Shown here: in pieces, positions 55,501 through 64,000 of the stretch | Layout: each line of letters opens with the position of its first letter | How positions within the stretch are numbered: the stretch's first letter is position 1 | Origin: Ensifer canadensis | Lineage (GTDB): Bacteria; Pseudomonadota; Alphaproteobacteria; Rhizobiales; Rhizobiaceae | Length of the DNA: 64,000 nt | NCBI RefSeq assembly: GCF_017488845.2 | Contig: NZ_CP083374.1 | Coordinates: forward strand, 529,501 to 593,500 | Direction of reading: 5' to 3' | Notes under the pieces: generated by a model | The model's database searches: none | Told to the model about the DNA's origin: nothing | The model's input: only the letters and a program-made list of their open reading frames with translations | Made by a program: the position numbers and the translations under genes

Positions 55501-56307
55501 ATGGCCGTTCGGCCCTACTGGAAAGGTTATCTCAAGCTGTCGCTGGTCACCTGCCCCGTGCAGATGATGCCGGCAACGTCCGACGAAGAAAAGGTCCGTT
55601 TTCATACGCTCAACCGCGCGACACAGAACCGTGTTATCAGCCACTACGTCGATGCGGTCACCGGGCACGAAGTCAAGGAGGACGACCAGGTCAAGGGCTA
55701 TCAACGCGCCGAAGACGAGTACGTCATGCTGGAGGACGACGAGCTCGAAAATGTCGCGCTGGACAGCACCAAAACCATCGACATATCCACCTTCGCACCC
55801 CGCGACAGCGTCGAATGGATCTGGTTCGATACCCCGTACTTTCTCTCCCCGAACGACCCTGTCGGTCAGGAAGCCTTTTCCGTCATTCGTGAAGCGATGG
55901 AGGCCAAGCGGGTGGTTGGCATTTCGCGACTGGTCATCTCGCGTCGCGAACGCGCCGTCTTGCTGGAGCCGCGTGGTAAAGGCATCATCCTGTGGACTTT
56001 GCGCTACGGGGATGAGGTCAGGGACGAGAAAGCCTATTTTGAGGATATCGGCAACGAGAAAGCGGATTCCGACATGATGCCGCTCGTCCAGCAATTGATC
56101 GAAAAGAAGACCCAGGACTGGAACCCGAAGATAGTCGTCGACCCGGTCCAGGATCGGCTGCTCGACATCATCAACGCGAGAAAGAAACAGCTGAAAAAAC
56201 CCCAGAAGGGCAAAGCGAAATCGCCAGCGTCGGAACCGAGCAATGTCATCAACATCATGGATGCGCTGCGCAAATCTGTGGCCGCCGAAACCCGACCCCG
56301 TAAATGA
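55501..56307 (+). CDS. ku: Ku-type DNA end-binding protein, second copy
   Basis: 268 residues, similar to its neighbour (YWKGYLKLSLVTCPVQM, VKEDDQVKGYQ, WIWFDTPYFLSPND, SDMMPLVQQLIEKK) but with a shorter basic tail. Two adjacent Ku proteins suggest a heterodimer. GGAGG lies eight bases before the ATG. Convergent with ligD. Confidence 0.93.
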   Translation: MAVRPYWKGYLKLSLVTCPVQMMPATSDEEKVRFHTLNRATQNRVISHYVDAVTGHEVKEDDQVKGYQRAEDEYVMLEDDELENVALDSTKTIDISTFAPRDSVEWIWFDTPYFLSPNDPVGQEAFSVIREAMEAKRVVGISRLVISRRERAVLLEPRGKGIILWTLRYGDEVRDEKAYFEDIGNEKADSDMMPLVQQLIEKKTQDWNPKIVVDPVQDRLLDIINARKKQLKKPQKGKAKSPASEPSNVINIMDALRKSVAAETRPRK

Positions 56308-56376
56308 GCCGCGCACCATTGCCGAGGCTTCCGGTCCGCTACAGCCATCGCCCACGATCCATGTCGGGGTGAAAAG

Positions 56377-56397
56377 CATCCGCAATTTCGGCGGATG
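56377..56397. terminator. possible bidirectional hairpin between ku and ligD
   Basis: CATCCGC / GCGGATG stem with a 7-base loop in the gap between the convergent genes. The U run is short. Confidence 0.4.
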
Positions 56398-56398
56398 A

Positions 56399-59053
56399 CT
56401 ACGCCGCAGCCCTGTTCGTTTTGCTCAGGCGCTTGATCGCCTGCTCCAGCGAGCGCTGGCCTTCACAATAATCCTGCCAAGCGGTCCCCGCTCTCAGAAG
56501 CTCTGGCACGGTCCGGATCGTGAAGCGTTTGGGATCGAGACCCTTTTTGACCTGCGTCCAGTTGAGCGGCATCGACACCGGGGCGCCGGGGCGCGCCCGC
56601 GGCGACAGGGGCGCAACAGCGGTCGACATCCTGTCGTTGCGCAAGTAGTCGAGGAAGATGCGGCCCTCGCGCTGGCTCTTCGCCATCCTGATCAGGTAAA
56701 GATCTGGATTGTCGCGGGCCATCCGCTGACAGACATCATGGGCAAAAGCCTTCGCCTCTTCCCAACTCAATTTCTTCCGTCGCGACACGGCAAGCGGCGT
56801 TACGACGTGCAGTCCCTTGCCACCCGTCGTCTTGCAGAAGCTTACCAGCCCGAGTTCTGCCAACCGGTCGCGAATTTCCCGCGCCGCGTCAATGACGGTG
56901 GAAAACTCGACTTCGGGGCCCGGGTCCAGATCGAACACCAGGCGGCCGGGCACCTCCGGTTTCCCGGGCTCGCAATTCCAGGGATGCAGTTCGACACCAC
57001 CGATCTGGGCGATCGCCGCAAGCCCCTCGACGCGGTCGATCTGCAGGTAGGGCTTCTTGTCCCCGAATACGGTGACCAGCTCGAGCAGGTTCGATGTTCC
57101 CGGCATGGCATGTCGCTGGAAGAATTGCTCGCCGCCAATCCCGTCGGGAGTGCGAATGATCGAACAGGGCCGCCCTTTGATATGATCGATCAGCCAGGAC
57201 CCGACCGCCTCATAATATTGGGCAAGCTCAACCTTGGTCACCGGCTTCCCATCGCCACCATCCGGCCATAGAGGTTTTTCCGGGCTGGAAATCAGCACGT
57301 CCATGACCTCGGCCTTCCCGCCCTTGCGAATACGATTTGGTACTGGCTTTACCGTCGAAGGATCGGACACGGCAGCCTTTGACGGTGACGCCGGTTTTTC
57401 CGCTTTCACCTCGCCCGCGGGTTTGTCTTCCCTCAAGCCCTTGAATGCGGCCTGCCGCACCTGGCCATCGGCCGTCCAGCCGGCGAACTCGATCTCGGCA
57501 ACGAGATCCGGCTTGAGCCAAACGATATTCCGATCCTTCTTTGGCGCCCCGTTACCAGTGAAGGGTGACTTGGAGGCCTCTAGCTTTTGCAGCTTCGGCA
57601 ACAGCGTTTGGACGGTCTTTGCGCCATAGCCTGTCCCGACCCGGCCGACATAGACGAAATGCTCGCCACGATTGACGCCAACAAGGAGAGAACGGAACTT
57701 GCCGTTGGTCGTTGCATAGGCGCCGATGACGACTTCATGACCTGCGCGGCATTTGGATTTCGCCCATGTGTCGGAGCGGCCGGACTGGTACGGCGCATCC
57801 GCTTTCTTGGAAACGATGCCCTCAAGGGAAAGACGGCGGGCAGATCGCAGCACGGCATCACCGTCGGTTTCAAAATGCTCGGCGAAGCGCAGATGCGGAT
57901 CGTCGCCCGCATCCTCCAGGATCGCTGCGAGCCGTTCTTTCCGCTGTGTCAGCGCGAACTCTCGCAGGTCCTCATCGCCGGTAAACAGGAGATCGAATGC
58001 AAAGTAGACCAAGGCATCGGTCTCGCCTTCGGAAAGTGCTGCCTGAAGGGCAGCAAAATCGGGTGCTCCTTTTTCGTCAAGAGCACAGATCTCACCATCG
58101 ATGATGGCATCAGGCAGAGCTGCTGCCGACTTGGCGATGGCGGCAAATTTGGCTGCCCAGTCGAGACCTTTGCGGGTCTTCAAAGTCGCCTTGCCATTCT
58201 CGACCCGCATCTGAATGCGATAGCCATCAAATTTGATCTCATGGATCCAGCCACCGCCGTTCGGAGGGCGCTCCAGTGTTTCGCATAACTGCGGTGGGAT
58301 GAAATCAGGCATTCTGGATTTCGGGCGTCTGGCGGACACAGACTTTTTTCGGCTCCCCGCTCCCGCCTGGCGTTCCTCGGCGGCAAGACCGTGGTTGCTG
58401 TCCCACACCGCGTCGGCCCCAATAGCGCCGCCCTCCACCATGAAGGGCTTTGGCTTTCTGCCTTTGCCCGACGCGATCGCGTCCATCGAGCGTCCGGAGG
58501 CGACTGAGGTGTCGTTTTCCTCAAGGACAGCCGCTCCGTTCTCATCGACCGAAAAATCGTCACGATGTTTGATCAGGAGCCAATTCGTTCGTTTTCCACC
58601 ATCGCGATCATGACGCATGCGCACGAGCACAAAGCTGCCGTGGAGCCGTTTGCCCTCAAGGGTGAACTTGAAATCACCTTTGGCCAGCGCCTCTTCCGGC
58701 GTCCGATTTCCTTCCGGCTCCCAATAACCGCGATCCCACAGCATGACAGTGCCCCCGCCATACTGGCCTTTCGGAATGGTGCCTTCGAAATCGCCATAGT
58801 CGAGCGGGTGATCCTCGACCTCCACCGCAAGGCGCTTGTCTTGCGGATCGAGCGATGGCCCCTTGGTCACAGCCCAGGATTTGAAGACACCGTCGAGCTC
58901 CAAACGAAGATCGTAGTGCAGCTGGGTGGCGTCATGTTTCTGAATGACGAAGCGACGTCGATTGGAAGGGCTGAGCTTGCCCGCTCCGCTTGGTTCCTTG
59001 GTGACCTTGAAATCGCGCTTCTGTTTGTAGGTCGAAAGCTTGTCGCTGGCCAT
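56399..59053 (-). CDS. ligD: ATP-dependent DNA ligase D
   Basis: 884 residues with three domains in order. The 3'-phosphoesterase is at about 35-150 ([29 protein letters not shown]). The ATP-dependent ligase is at about 250-550 (adenylated Lys near 273 in [19 protein letters not shown]). The primase-polymerase is at about 600-860 ([12 protein letters not shown] with the metal Asp pair, [11 protein letters not shown]). It processes and seals double-strand breaks with Ku. Starts at ATG 59053; a possible stress promoter lies 164 bases upstream. Confidence 0.95.
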   Translation of the reverse strand: MASDKLSTYKQKRDFKVTKEPSGAGKLSPSNRRRFVIQKHDATQLHYDLRLELDGVFKSWAVTKGPSLDPQDKRLAVEVEDHPLDYGDFEGTIPKGQYGGGTVMLWDRGYWEPEGNRTPEEALAKGDFKFTLEGKRLHGSFVLVRMRHDRDGGKRTNWLLIKHRDDFSVDENGAAVLEENDTSVASGRSMDAIASGKGRKPKPFMVEGGAIGADAVWDSNHGLAAEERQAGAGSRKKSVSARRPKSRMPDFIPPQLCETLERPPNGGGWIHEIKFDGYRIQMRVENGKATLKTRKGLDWAAKFAAIAKSAAALPDAIIDGEICALDEKGAPDFAALQAALSEGETDALVYFAFDLLFTGDEDLREFALTQRKERLAAILEDAGDDPHLRFAEHFETDGDAVLRSARRLSLEGIVSKKADAPYQSGRSDTWAKSKCRAGHEVVIGAYATTNGKFRSLLVGVNRGEHFVYVGRVGTGYGAKTVQTLLPKLQKLEASKSPFTGNGAPKKDRNIVWLKPDLVAEIEFAGWTADGQVRQAAFKGLREDKPAGEVKAEKPASPSKAAVSDPSTVKPVPNRIRKGGKAEVMDVLISSPEKPLWPDGGDGKPVTKVELAQYYEAVGSWLIDHIKGRPCSIIRTPDGIGGEQFFQRHAMPGTSNLLELVTVFGDKKPYLQIDRVEGLAAIAQIGGVELHPWNCEPGKPEVPGRLVFDLDPGPEVEFSTVIDAAREIRDRLAELGLVSFCKTTGGKGLHVVTPLAVSRRKKLSWEEAKAFAHDVCQRMARDNPDLYLIRMAKSQREGRIFLDYLRNDRMSTAVAPLSPRARPGAPVSMPLNWTQVKKGLDPKRFTIRTVPELLRAGTAWQDYCEGQRSLEQAIKRLSKTNRAAA

Positions 59054-59216
59054 CGCTGTCCCCGGTCTCGTCCGCCATCCCCACCGACTTCCTTGAATGC
59101 AGATCAGATGCGTGCAGGCTCGCCTGCCAATCGTTGCTCATGGCAACACAAGGATTACGCGCCCGTGTTCACCGTGCTGTCACGTCTTGGAACGGCTCGC
59201 ATCCTCGCGAGACAAA
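59054..59216. other. leader region of ligD
   Basis: About 160 bases between the ligD ATG and the candidate promoter at 59217-59241. No other feature seen. Confidence 0.4.
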
Positions 59217-59241
59217 AACATTTTCGGGCGCGTTTGGTTCC
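59217..59241 (-). promoter_or_regulatory. candidate EcfG/RpoE2 stress promoter of ligD
   Basis: On the minus strand GGAAC (59241-59237), 16 bases, TGTT (59220-59217), matching GGAAC-N18-TT and the layout seen in front of ku. Confidence 0.6.
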
Positions 59242-59621
59242 TCTCGCGGTTAATGTCGGCGGGTGGAGGGAAGCTGCGGAGTATCGATCTTCAGCAAGCC
59301 GCTACCCTGTCAGCCGGACTTTGCACACTGCCCGAACGTCCGACAGCAGGTCTGGATAACGATCAAGATGCAGAGCAGCTTTACCAGTGGCACTGGCGGC
59401 TTCGCCCTGCGTGTTTGAGGAGGAACTTCGATGTTGCGGTGGCCACTTTGGAGTTTCTTAAGCGTCGAGAATGATCCGTGCGCGTCCGAAACGAATGCGT
59501 TCGCTCGGTCATGACCGTCCGGCGACAGACGGCCATCCCAAGGATGTCGCGGAAACAGCCCTGGGATGGCCAGTTCCCGCACGAGGCACATCATGTCTCT
59601 GTGCGGAAGATGCGAATTTGT
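59242..59621. other. intergenic gap between ligD promoter and secretion locus
   Basis: About 380 bases. A hairpin GGCCATCCCA / TGGGATGGCC (59531-59540 with 59562-59571) lies 50 bases past the stop of the HlyD gene and may end that transcript. No gene supported. Confidence 0.45.
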
Positions 59622-60953
59622 TCACTGTTCTCGAAAGGCCCGGCTGAATTGGTCGGTAAGCGGCTTCGATAGGAACGACAGTGCCGTTCTTTGCTCCGTT
59701 GAAACGAAGACCTCCACCGGCATGCCGGGCAAGAGTTTATTGTCACCAAGCTTGGCCAACTCCGCTTGGGCAACCCCGATATCCGCCAAGTAGTATGTCT
59801 CACCGGAACTTGGGTCGTTGCTCGTAGCGGCCGACACATAGGTGACGTGTCCGGAGAGCTCGGGAGTAGTGCGTTGATTGAAAGCCGAAAAGCGAAGCTT
59901 CGCCACCTGACCGGAGAACACCTGATCGATATCGGTGGGAGAAAGCCGGGCCTGGATCTTAAGTGCAGCGTCGGTAGGGACAAGCGTGACCAGCTTTTCC
60001 GCCGGCGTGATCACCCCACCAATCGTGTGGACGAAAAGCTCGTTCACGGTTCCCGACAAAGGGGCGCGTATATCGGTGCGTTGCAATCGATCTTCGACAG
60101 CCACCTTTCGTTCACTCAACTCCGAGATCTTCTGTTCGACGGTCGTTAGATCACGCTGTGCTTCGGTCCGAGCGGCCTCGTCGATGGCGATGATCTGAAG
60201 CTCGATTTCGCTGGTTCTGGCCTTGGAGCGCGCGATGTTGGCTTGTATCTCGCCGTACTCGCCGGTGATCTTCGCCATTTCGCGATCAATGATGTACTTG
60301 CGGGAGGTCTCGAGCAGGTTCTTGTCGGTGAGGCGCTTGATCTTCTTGTGCTCGGTTTTGATCAGCGCCAGTTCGTCCTGCTTTGCGGTGAGCTGAACCT
60401 TCAAGCCATTGACCTCCTCTTCCAATTGGGAAATTCCCAATTGGAGCTGTTGCTTCTGGCTTTCCCGGTTCTGGCGGTTCCCGTAGAAAAGCCGCGCCTC
60501 GCCCATGAAGACCGTCGGAACCACACTCATTGCCTCACTGAGGTCTGCTCCAAACTGCAATTCCGCCGCGTTGTCCCGTTCGGCGACAAGCCTCGTTTTT
60601 CGCGCCGCCAGTTCGACGAGCTGGTTCTTGACGATGGACAGTTCCGCTCGGGTTTGCACGTCGTCAAGCCGCAGCATGATGTCGCCTTTTCTGACGGCGT
60701 CGCCTTCCTTGACCAGGATCTCGCTGACGATGCCGCCGTCACGATGCTGGATTGCCTTCAGGTTCTGATCGACCTTGACCATTCCCGCCGCAACGATCGC
60801 GCCCGTAAGCTGGGCCGTGGCAGCCCATCCGCCGGCGCCGGCAAAAAGCAGAACGCCAAGCATGGCGCCGACGATAACCCGGAAGGTTACCGGGAACGCG
60901 GCGTCTGCCTCATCGTCGCCGATGGCTGGAGGATTTCGTTGTGATTTGAGCAT
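59622..60953 (-). CDS. type I secretion periplasmic adaptor, HlyD family
   Basis: 443 residues. An N-terminal cytoplasmic stretch and one membrane helix (FRVIVGAMLGVLLFAGAGGWA) precede a biotinyl-lipoyl half (IQHRDGGIVSEILVKEGDAVRKGD), a long coiled coil (about 130-290) and the second lipoyl half (RTDIRAPLSGTVNELFVHTIGG). It links the inner-membrane ABC exporter to a TolC-type channel. It lies 19 bases after the RTX protein gene and is the last gene of the leftward operon. Confidence 0.92.
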   Translation of the reverse strand: MLKSQRNPPAIGDDEADAAFPVTFRVIVGAMLGVLLFAGAGGWAATAQLTGAIVAAGMVKVDQNLKAIQHRDGGIVSEILVKEGDAVRKGDIMLRLDDVQTRAELSIVKNQLVELAARKTRLVAERDNAAELQFGADLSEAMSVVPTVFMGEARLFYGNRQNRESQKQQLQLGISQLEEEVNGLKVQLTAKQDELALIKTEHKKIKRLTDKNLLETSRKYIIDREMAKITGEYGEIQANIARSKARTSEIELQIIAIDEAARTEAQRDLTTVEQKISELSERKVAVEDRLQRTDIRAPLSGTVNELFVHTIGGVITPAEKLVTLVPTDAALKIQARLSPTDIDQVFSGQVAKLRFSAFNQRTTPELSGHVTYVSAATSNDPSSGETYYLADIGVAQAELAKLGDNKLLPGMPVEVFVSTEQRTALSFLSKPLTDQFSRAFREQ

Positions 60954-60972
60954 TTTATTTTTCCCCCCGGGA

Positions 60973-63474
60973 TTATATTTGAGCGGTCTCGACGACCACC
61001 AACATGTGATGACCGCTCAAAGTGACAGCCACCTCGTATTCCTGGTCGTTGTTGGTATCGAATTCGATCCGCGTTACGCCATGTTCCTCTGTCCCCTCAT
61101 GCCGCATTCTGATGGGAAGCGCGTCTTCATCGACATCTTCGCCATAGACAGCCTCGAAATGGTCCTCGAGGTTATCGACGATCTCCTCGAAGATCTGATA
61201 CCTCGACATCTCGATGCGGTCCCCGACCATGAAATCGAGGATGTGATGGATGGCGTCGCTGGTCGATGAACCCGCCGGCATATTGAAACGGAAGACGTCA
61301 TCGCCGCTGCCTCCCTCGAGGATCAACGCGGTTTGACCGACGTGGAAGACGTCCGCCTGGGCGCTGCCCACGATCTGTTCAAAGCTCGTGACAATGTCGG
61401 TTCCGATATCGACACCGGTCGCGATGCCGGTCTCAAGGTCGATGACAACCCCCTGCGTTGCCGCAGAATAATCCAGGGTGTCCAGACCCGATTGGCCATC
61501 ATAATGGTCATCGGCGCTGTCCGCCGCGGCCATGACGGTATCGTTTCCCGCTCCGGCCGAAACGACATCCGCGCCTGCTCCGTCGTGAATGGTATCGTTG
61601 CCGGCCCCCGTGACGATCGTCTCGGCGTTGTCGCTGCCGATCACGCTGTCATCGCCTTGACCGGTCAGGACCACCTCGAAATTCGCGACGGTGTCCTCGC
61701 CGATTTCTGCGCCCGAGGCTTGGCCTTCGCTGAGGTCGATCTCGATCGACCGTGACAAGCTGGAATAATCGAGCGTGTCGGTGCCATCTCCGCCATCGTA
61801 AAGATCGGGGAGAAGATCCCCTCCTGCATCTTTAACCGTATCGTCGCCGGCTCCGGTGGCGATTGTCTCGGCCCCAAGGCTGGCGGTCACGCTGTCATCC
61901 CCCTGACCGGTCAGGACCACCTCAAAATTCGAGATGGTATCTTCGCCGATCTCTTCGCCGGCGGCGTTGCCTTCGCCTAAATCGATGATGATTGATTGTG
62001 ACACGCTGGAATAATCGAGCGTGTCCAAACCGTCGCCGCCGTCATATTGGTCCGAGACGAGATCCCCTTCGCCCGCAATCGTGTCGTTACCAGCACCTCC
62101 CATGACGATATCCTCGTCGCCGCCCCCCACCAGAACATCCGCGCCTTCGTCCCCGACAAGATGATCCTTGCCCGCTTGCCCGAGCAGAGTATCGTTGCCG
62201 CTACCGCCGGACAGGCGATCGTCGCCGCTGCCGCCGTCGATGGCGTCGTTGCCTTCATCGCCGGCAACCAAATCGTTGCCGTCGCCGCCGAAGGCCAGAT
62301 CGTCGTCAGCGCCTCCATGCAGGGCGTCGTCTCCCTCGTCCCCAGACAGAATATCGCGCCCCTCCTCGCCAAACAGACGGTCGTTGCCGCTGCCGCCGTG
62401 AATCTGATCGTCGCCTGTGCCGCCGAAGACGACATCGTTTCCGATCCCTGCGAAAATGATGTCGTTGCCCCCGCCCGCGACGATGTTGTCGTTGCCGTCG
62501 CCACCATCCACCGTATCGGCACCACCGCGGGCATCGATGCTGTCATCGCCTGCCCTGCCGTCGATGGCATCGCTGCAATTGGTGCCGAGCAGCAGATCGT
62601 CACCCAGGGTCCCGACAATCGGCGGGGCGCTGACCACGGAAAAATACGCAGTCTGGGTAATCGAAAGCTGGCCATCTGTGATCTGGTAGGTAATCGTGAC
62701 CGGACCAAGCTCGGTCCAATCGTAGAGCCAACCTTCTGCGGTCCTAGTGATTGTGCCGGATGTCACCGTGATATCCCTGACGGAAAGCAAGTTGCCGTCC
62801 GGGTCGGACGCACCGCGCAATAGATCGGAAAGGCCGATGACGACCGCAGCACAACCGGAAGCATCCTTCAGCGTGACTGAGCCGTTCACGCGCGGTGCGC
62901 GGTTAACGGGGTCGTTATCTTCGTTGTCGTCATCATCGTCATCGTCATCACCACCACCCGGCTTGTCGTCTTCCCCATCCTTTACCGGGAAAGATTTGAC
63001 GGGAGAGCCGGCAACAGACGGCGCCGACGCGACATTGTCGTTCGACGCCCTCAAGACGGGCGACGGGCTTTCCAGCTCCCACCGTTCAGACATCGAGGTC
63101 GAGAAATCATCCGGCCGGAATGAGGGCGATCGAATATCAACGGCATCCATTTCTTCGTTCTGGCTACTGTAGTTTCGCATGGCGCCGCCAGCCTTCTTTT
63201 TGGCAGGCGCTTCCTCTTCCTTGACTTCTTCCGGCTTGTTCTCCGCCACCAACTGCAAGGGGGCCATATCTTCCTGCGGCTCCCTTGCTTGCGGAGGCTG
63301 CTCCTCCGCCGGCTCCGACGCCGTGCTGAAGGCGCTCTTCAGATAAAGCGCAAAGCCCGTCAAAAACATCGCGATAACAGCCGGTGCTCTTGACGGCGCT
63401 TCCTCGTTTTTCAGGCTGTAGCGCTGGTGCGGGTCTTCCTCTTTGACCGTTTTTGTTCCCTTCGCCTCGATCAT
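60973..63474 (-). CDS. RTX calcium-binding protein with N-terminal membrane segment
   Basis: 833 residues. N-terminal cytoplasmic-type stretch, a hydrophobic helix (about 33-53, VIAMFLTGFALYLKSAF), a charged low-complexity region with eight consecutive Asp, a cadherin-like domain (about 195-285, ASDPDGNLLSVRDITV) and then a long run of GGxGxDx(L/I/V)x repeats (about 290-480). Three diverged modules of about 85 residues follow (each with NFEVVLTGQGDDSV or a relative). A C-terminal non-repeat domain likely carries the secretion signal. Overlaps the ABC gene by four bases. The membrane helix is unusual for a secreted RTX protein. Confidence 0.85.
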   Translation of the reverse strand: MIEAKGTKTVKEEDPHQRYSLKNEEAPSRAPAVIAMFLTGFALYLKSAFSTASEPAEEQPPQAREPQEDMAPLQLVAENKPEEVKEEEAPAKKKAGGAMRNYSSQNEEMDAVDIRSPSFRPDDFSTSMSERWELESPSPVLRASNDNVASAPSVAGSPVKSFPVKDGEDDKPGGGDDDDDDDDNEDNDPVNRAPRVNGSVTLKDASGCAAVVIGLSDLLRGASDPDGNLLSVRDITVTSGTITRTAEGWLYDWTELGPVTITYQITDGQLSITQTAYFSVVSAPPIVGTLGDDLLLGTNCSDAIDGRAGDDSIDARGGADTVDGGDGNDNIVAGGGNDIIFAGIGNDVVFGGTGDDQIHGGSGNDRLFGEEGRDILSGDEGDDALHGGADDDLAFGGDGNDLVAGDEGNDAIDGGSGDDRLSGGSGNDTLLGQAGKDHLVGDEGADVLVGGGDEDIVMGGAGNDTIAGEGDLVSDQYDGGDGLDTLDYSSVSQSIIIDLGEGNAAGEEIGEDTISNFEVVLTGQGDDSVTASLGAETIATGAGDDTVKDAGGDLLPDLYDGGDGTDTLDYSSLSRSIEIDLSEGQASGAEIGEDTVANFEVVLTGQGDDSVIGSDNAETIVTGAGNDTIHDGAGADVVSAGAGNDTVMAAADSADDHYDGQSGLDTLDYSAATQGVVIDLETGIATGVDIGTDIVTSFEQIVGSAQADVFHVGQTALILEGGSGDDVFRFNMPAGSSTSDAIHHILDFMVGDRIEMSRYQIFEEIVDNLEDHFEAVYGEDVDEDALPIRMRHEGTEEHGVTRIEFDTNNDQEYEVAVTLSGHHMLVVVETAQI

Positions 63475-64000
63475 TCCGACACCTTTGACGTCATGCGCGC
63501 GGGCAGTGCGGGTCGGCCACCGGCGTCCCCTATCGCGGCTGGTTTCAGGATTTCGTTCTTGGGCCCAAACGCGACCAGCTTGCCGCCTTGAACCACGGCA
63601 ATCAGGTCGCAGGCGGTAAGCGCGCTCGGGCGATGGGCAATGACAATGGCGATGCCATTGCGGGCGCGAACGGCTTGTATGGCCTGCGTCAGTGCGGACT
63701 CGCCCTCGCCGTCGAGATTGGAGTTGGGCTCGTCCATGACGACGATGAACGGATTGCGGTACAACGCCCGTGCAAGCGCGATCCGCTGCCTCTGACCGGC
63801 AGACAGGGATGCCCCCTGAGGCCCGAGCGCCGTACGGTAACCGTCCGGCAGACGCACGATCATTTCGTGAATGCCGGTGGTTTGTGCCGCTTCCACGATT
63901 GCCCGTGCGTCGACATCAGGATCAAGGCGGGAAATGTTTTCCTCGACCGTGGCATCCAGGAGTGCCACGTCCTGCGGGAGATATCCGATGTGCTGTCCGA
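63471..64000 (-). CDS. type I secretion ABC ATPase, 5' partial
   Basis: C-terminal 176 residues only; the frame is open beyond the window edge, where IGYLPQDVALLDATV (Q-loop side) is seen. Signature LSAGQRQRIALARALY, Walker B IVVMDEPNSNLDGEG and switch His in IAHRPS are present. The pattern is that of PrtD/HasD-type exporters with an N-terminal membrane domain outside the window. Its stop overlaps the RTX gene start, so exporter, substrate and adaptor form one operon. Confidence 0.9.
   Translation of the reverse strand, partial: GQHIGYLPQDVALLDATVEENISRLDPDVDARAIVEAAQTTGIHEMIVRLPDGYRTALGPQGASLSAGQRQRIALARALYRNPFIVVMDEPNSNLDGEGESALTQAIQAVRARNGIAIVIAHRPSALTACDLIAVVQGGKLVAFGPKNEILKPAAIGDAGGRPALPARMTSKVSE

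Noticed and set aside
59189..59216. Plus-strand GGAAC at 59189 as another stress promoter
   Set aside because: No TT occurs at 18 or 19 bases downstream and no gene follows in that direction.
58565..59359. Long plus-strand open frame opposite ligD
   Set aside because: It is the antisense frame of a clear LigD and has no family resemblance of its own.
61300..62640. Periodic DNA as a CRISPR-like array
   Set aside because: The repeats are in-frame codons for calcium-binding nonapeptides, not palindromic repeats with unique spacers.
62047..62823. Plus-strand frame opposite the RTX repeats
   Set aside because: Periodic repeats keep antisense frames open; its sequence is low complexity and lacks a start signal.

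Overview
The window looks like a replicon of a Sinorhizobium/Ensifer-type alphaproteobacterium. The evidence is high-GC coding sequence, a complete nosRZDFYLX cluster, tandem ku genes facing ligD, and two full copies plus one half copy of a roughly 103-bp intergenic mosaic repeat of the kind known in rhizobia (RIME-like). The gene mix resembles an accessory megaplasmid (pSymA-like) more than a core chromosome, but no replication or partition gene is present to prove this. No rRNA, tRNA, CRISPR array or intact insertion sequence was seen.

Layout. (1) 1-11690 is a carbon-acid uptake and catabolism locus: an alpha-ketoglutaric-semialdehyde dehydrogenase (5' end outside the window), two tandem FCD/GntR regulators, a cupin, a Dpp-like ABC importer, a VOC protein, the importer's binding protein, an SGNH hydrolase and an enolase-superfamily dehydratase. 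Copies of one GT-NNN-AC operator sit at three promoters and tie the locus together. The second permease gene carries a one-base frameshift in a G run. (2) 12259-24407 is the nitrogen-oxide block: an RIC/YtfE repair protein, a double-domain ferritin-like protein, nosRZDFYLX, a DUF6522-like gene, a small ORF and a group III truncated haemoglobin. Three TTG-N8-CAA boxes of NnrR/FNR type lie at its promoters. (3) 24512-34887 holds an octaheme c-type cytochrome with TPRs, a periplasmic HAD phosphatase, two formylglycine-type sulfatases, a sensor kinase, a FixJ-type regulator and a stand-alone receiver. I regard this as the least described system here. (4) 35041-40359 is an operon for a DUF3141 PhaC-like protein, phosphotransacetylase, acetate kinase and enoyl-ACP reductase, preceded by a perfect FNR/FixK box at the right distance from a -10 element. 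(5) 40615-45654 has DUF2950 and DUF3300 secreted proteins, a tiny lipoprotein and a SulP transporter. (6) 45862-49138 encodes an isoquinoline-oxidoreductase-type molybdenum hydroxylase with a diheme cytochrome. (7) 49183-51156 is a TetM-like GTPase. (8) 51697-59053 holds an OmpA-type protein with a secreted partner, a small membrane protein, xthA, two ku genes and ligD. GGAAC-N16-[G/T]GTT promoters, which fit the RpoE2/EcfG general stress sigma factor, precede ku, ligD and the small membrane protein. (9) 59622-64000 is a type I secretion locus: a HlyD adaptor, an RTX protein and an ABC ATPase cut by the window edge.

Together the genes suggest a replicon for low-oxygen and stress life: nitrous oxide respiration and nitrosative repair, acetate/acetyl-phosphate metabolism under FixK/FNR control, periplasmic redox chemistry, and double-strand break repair under general stress. 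Functions come from family recognition by eye. Promoter and operator calls are pattern matches and have not been tested.
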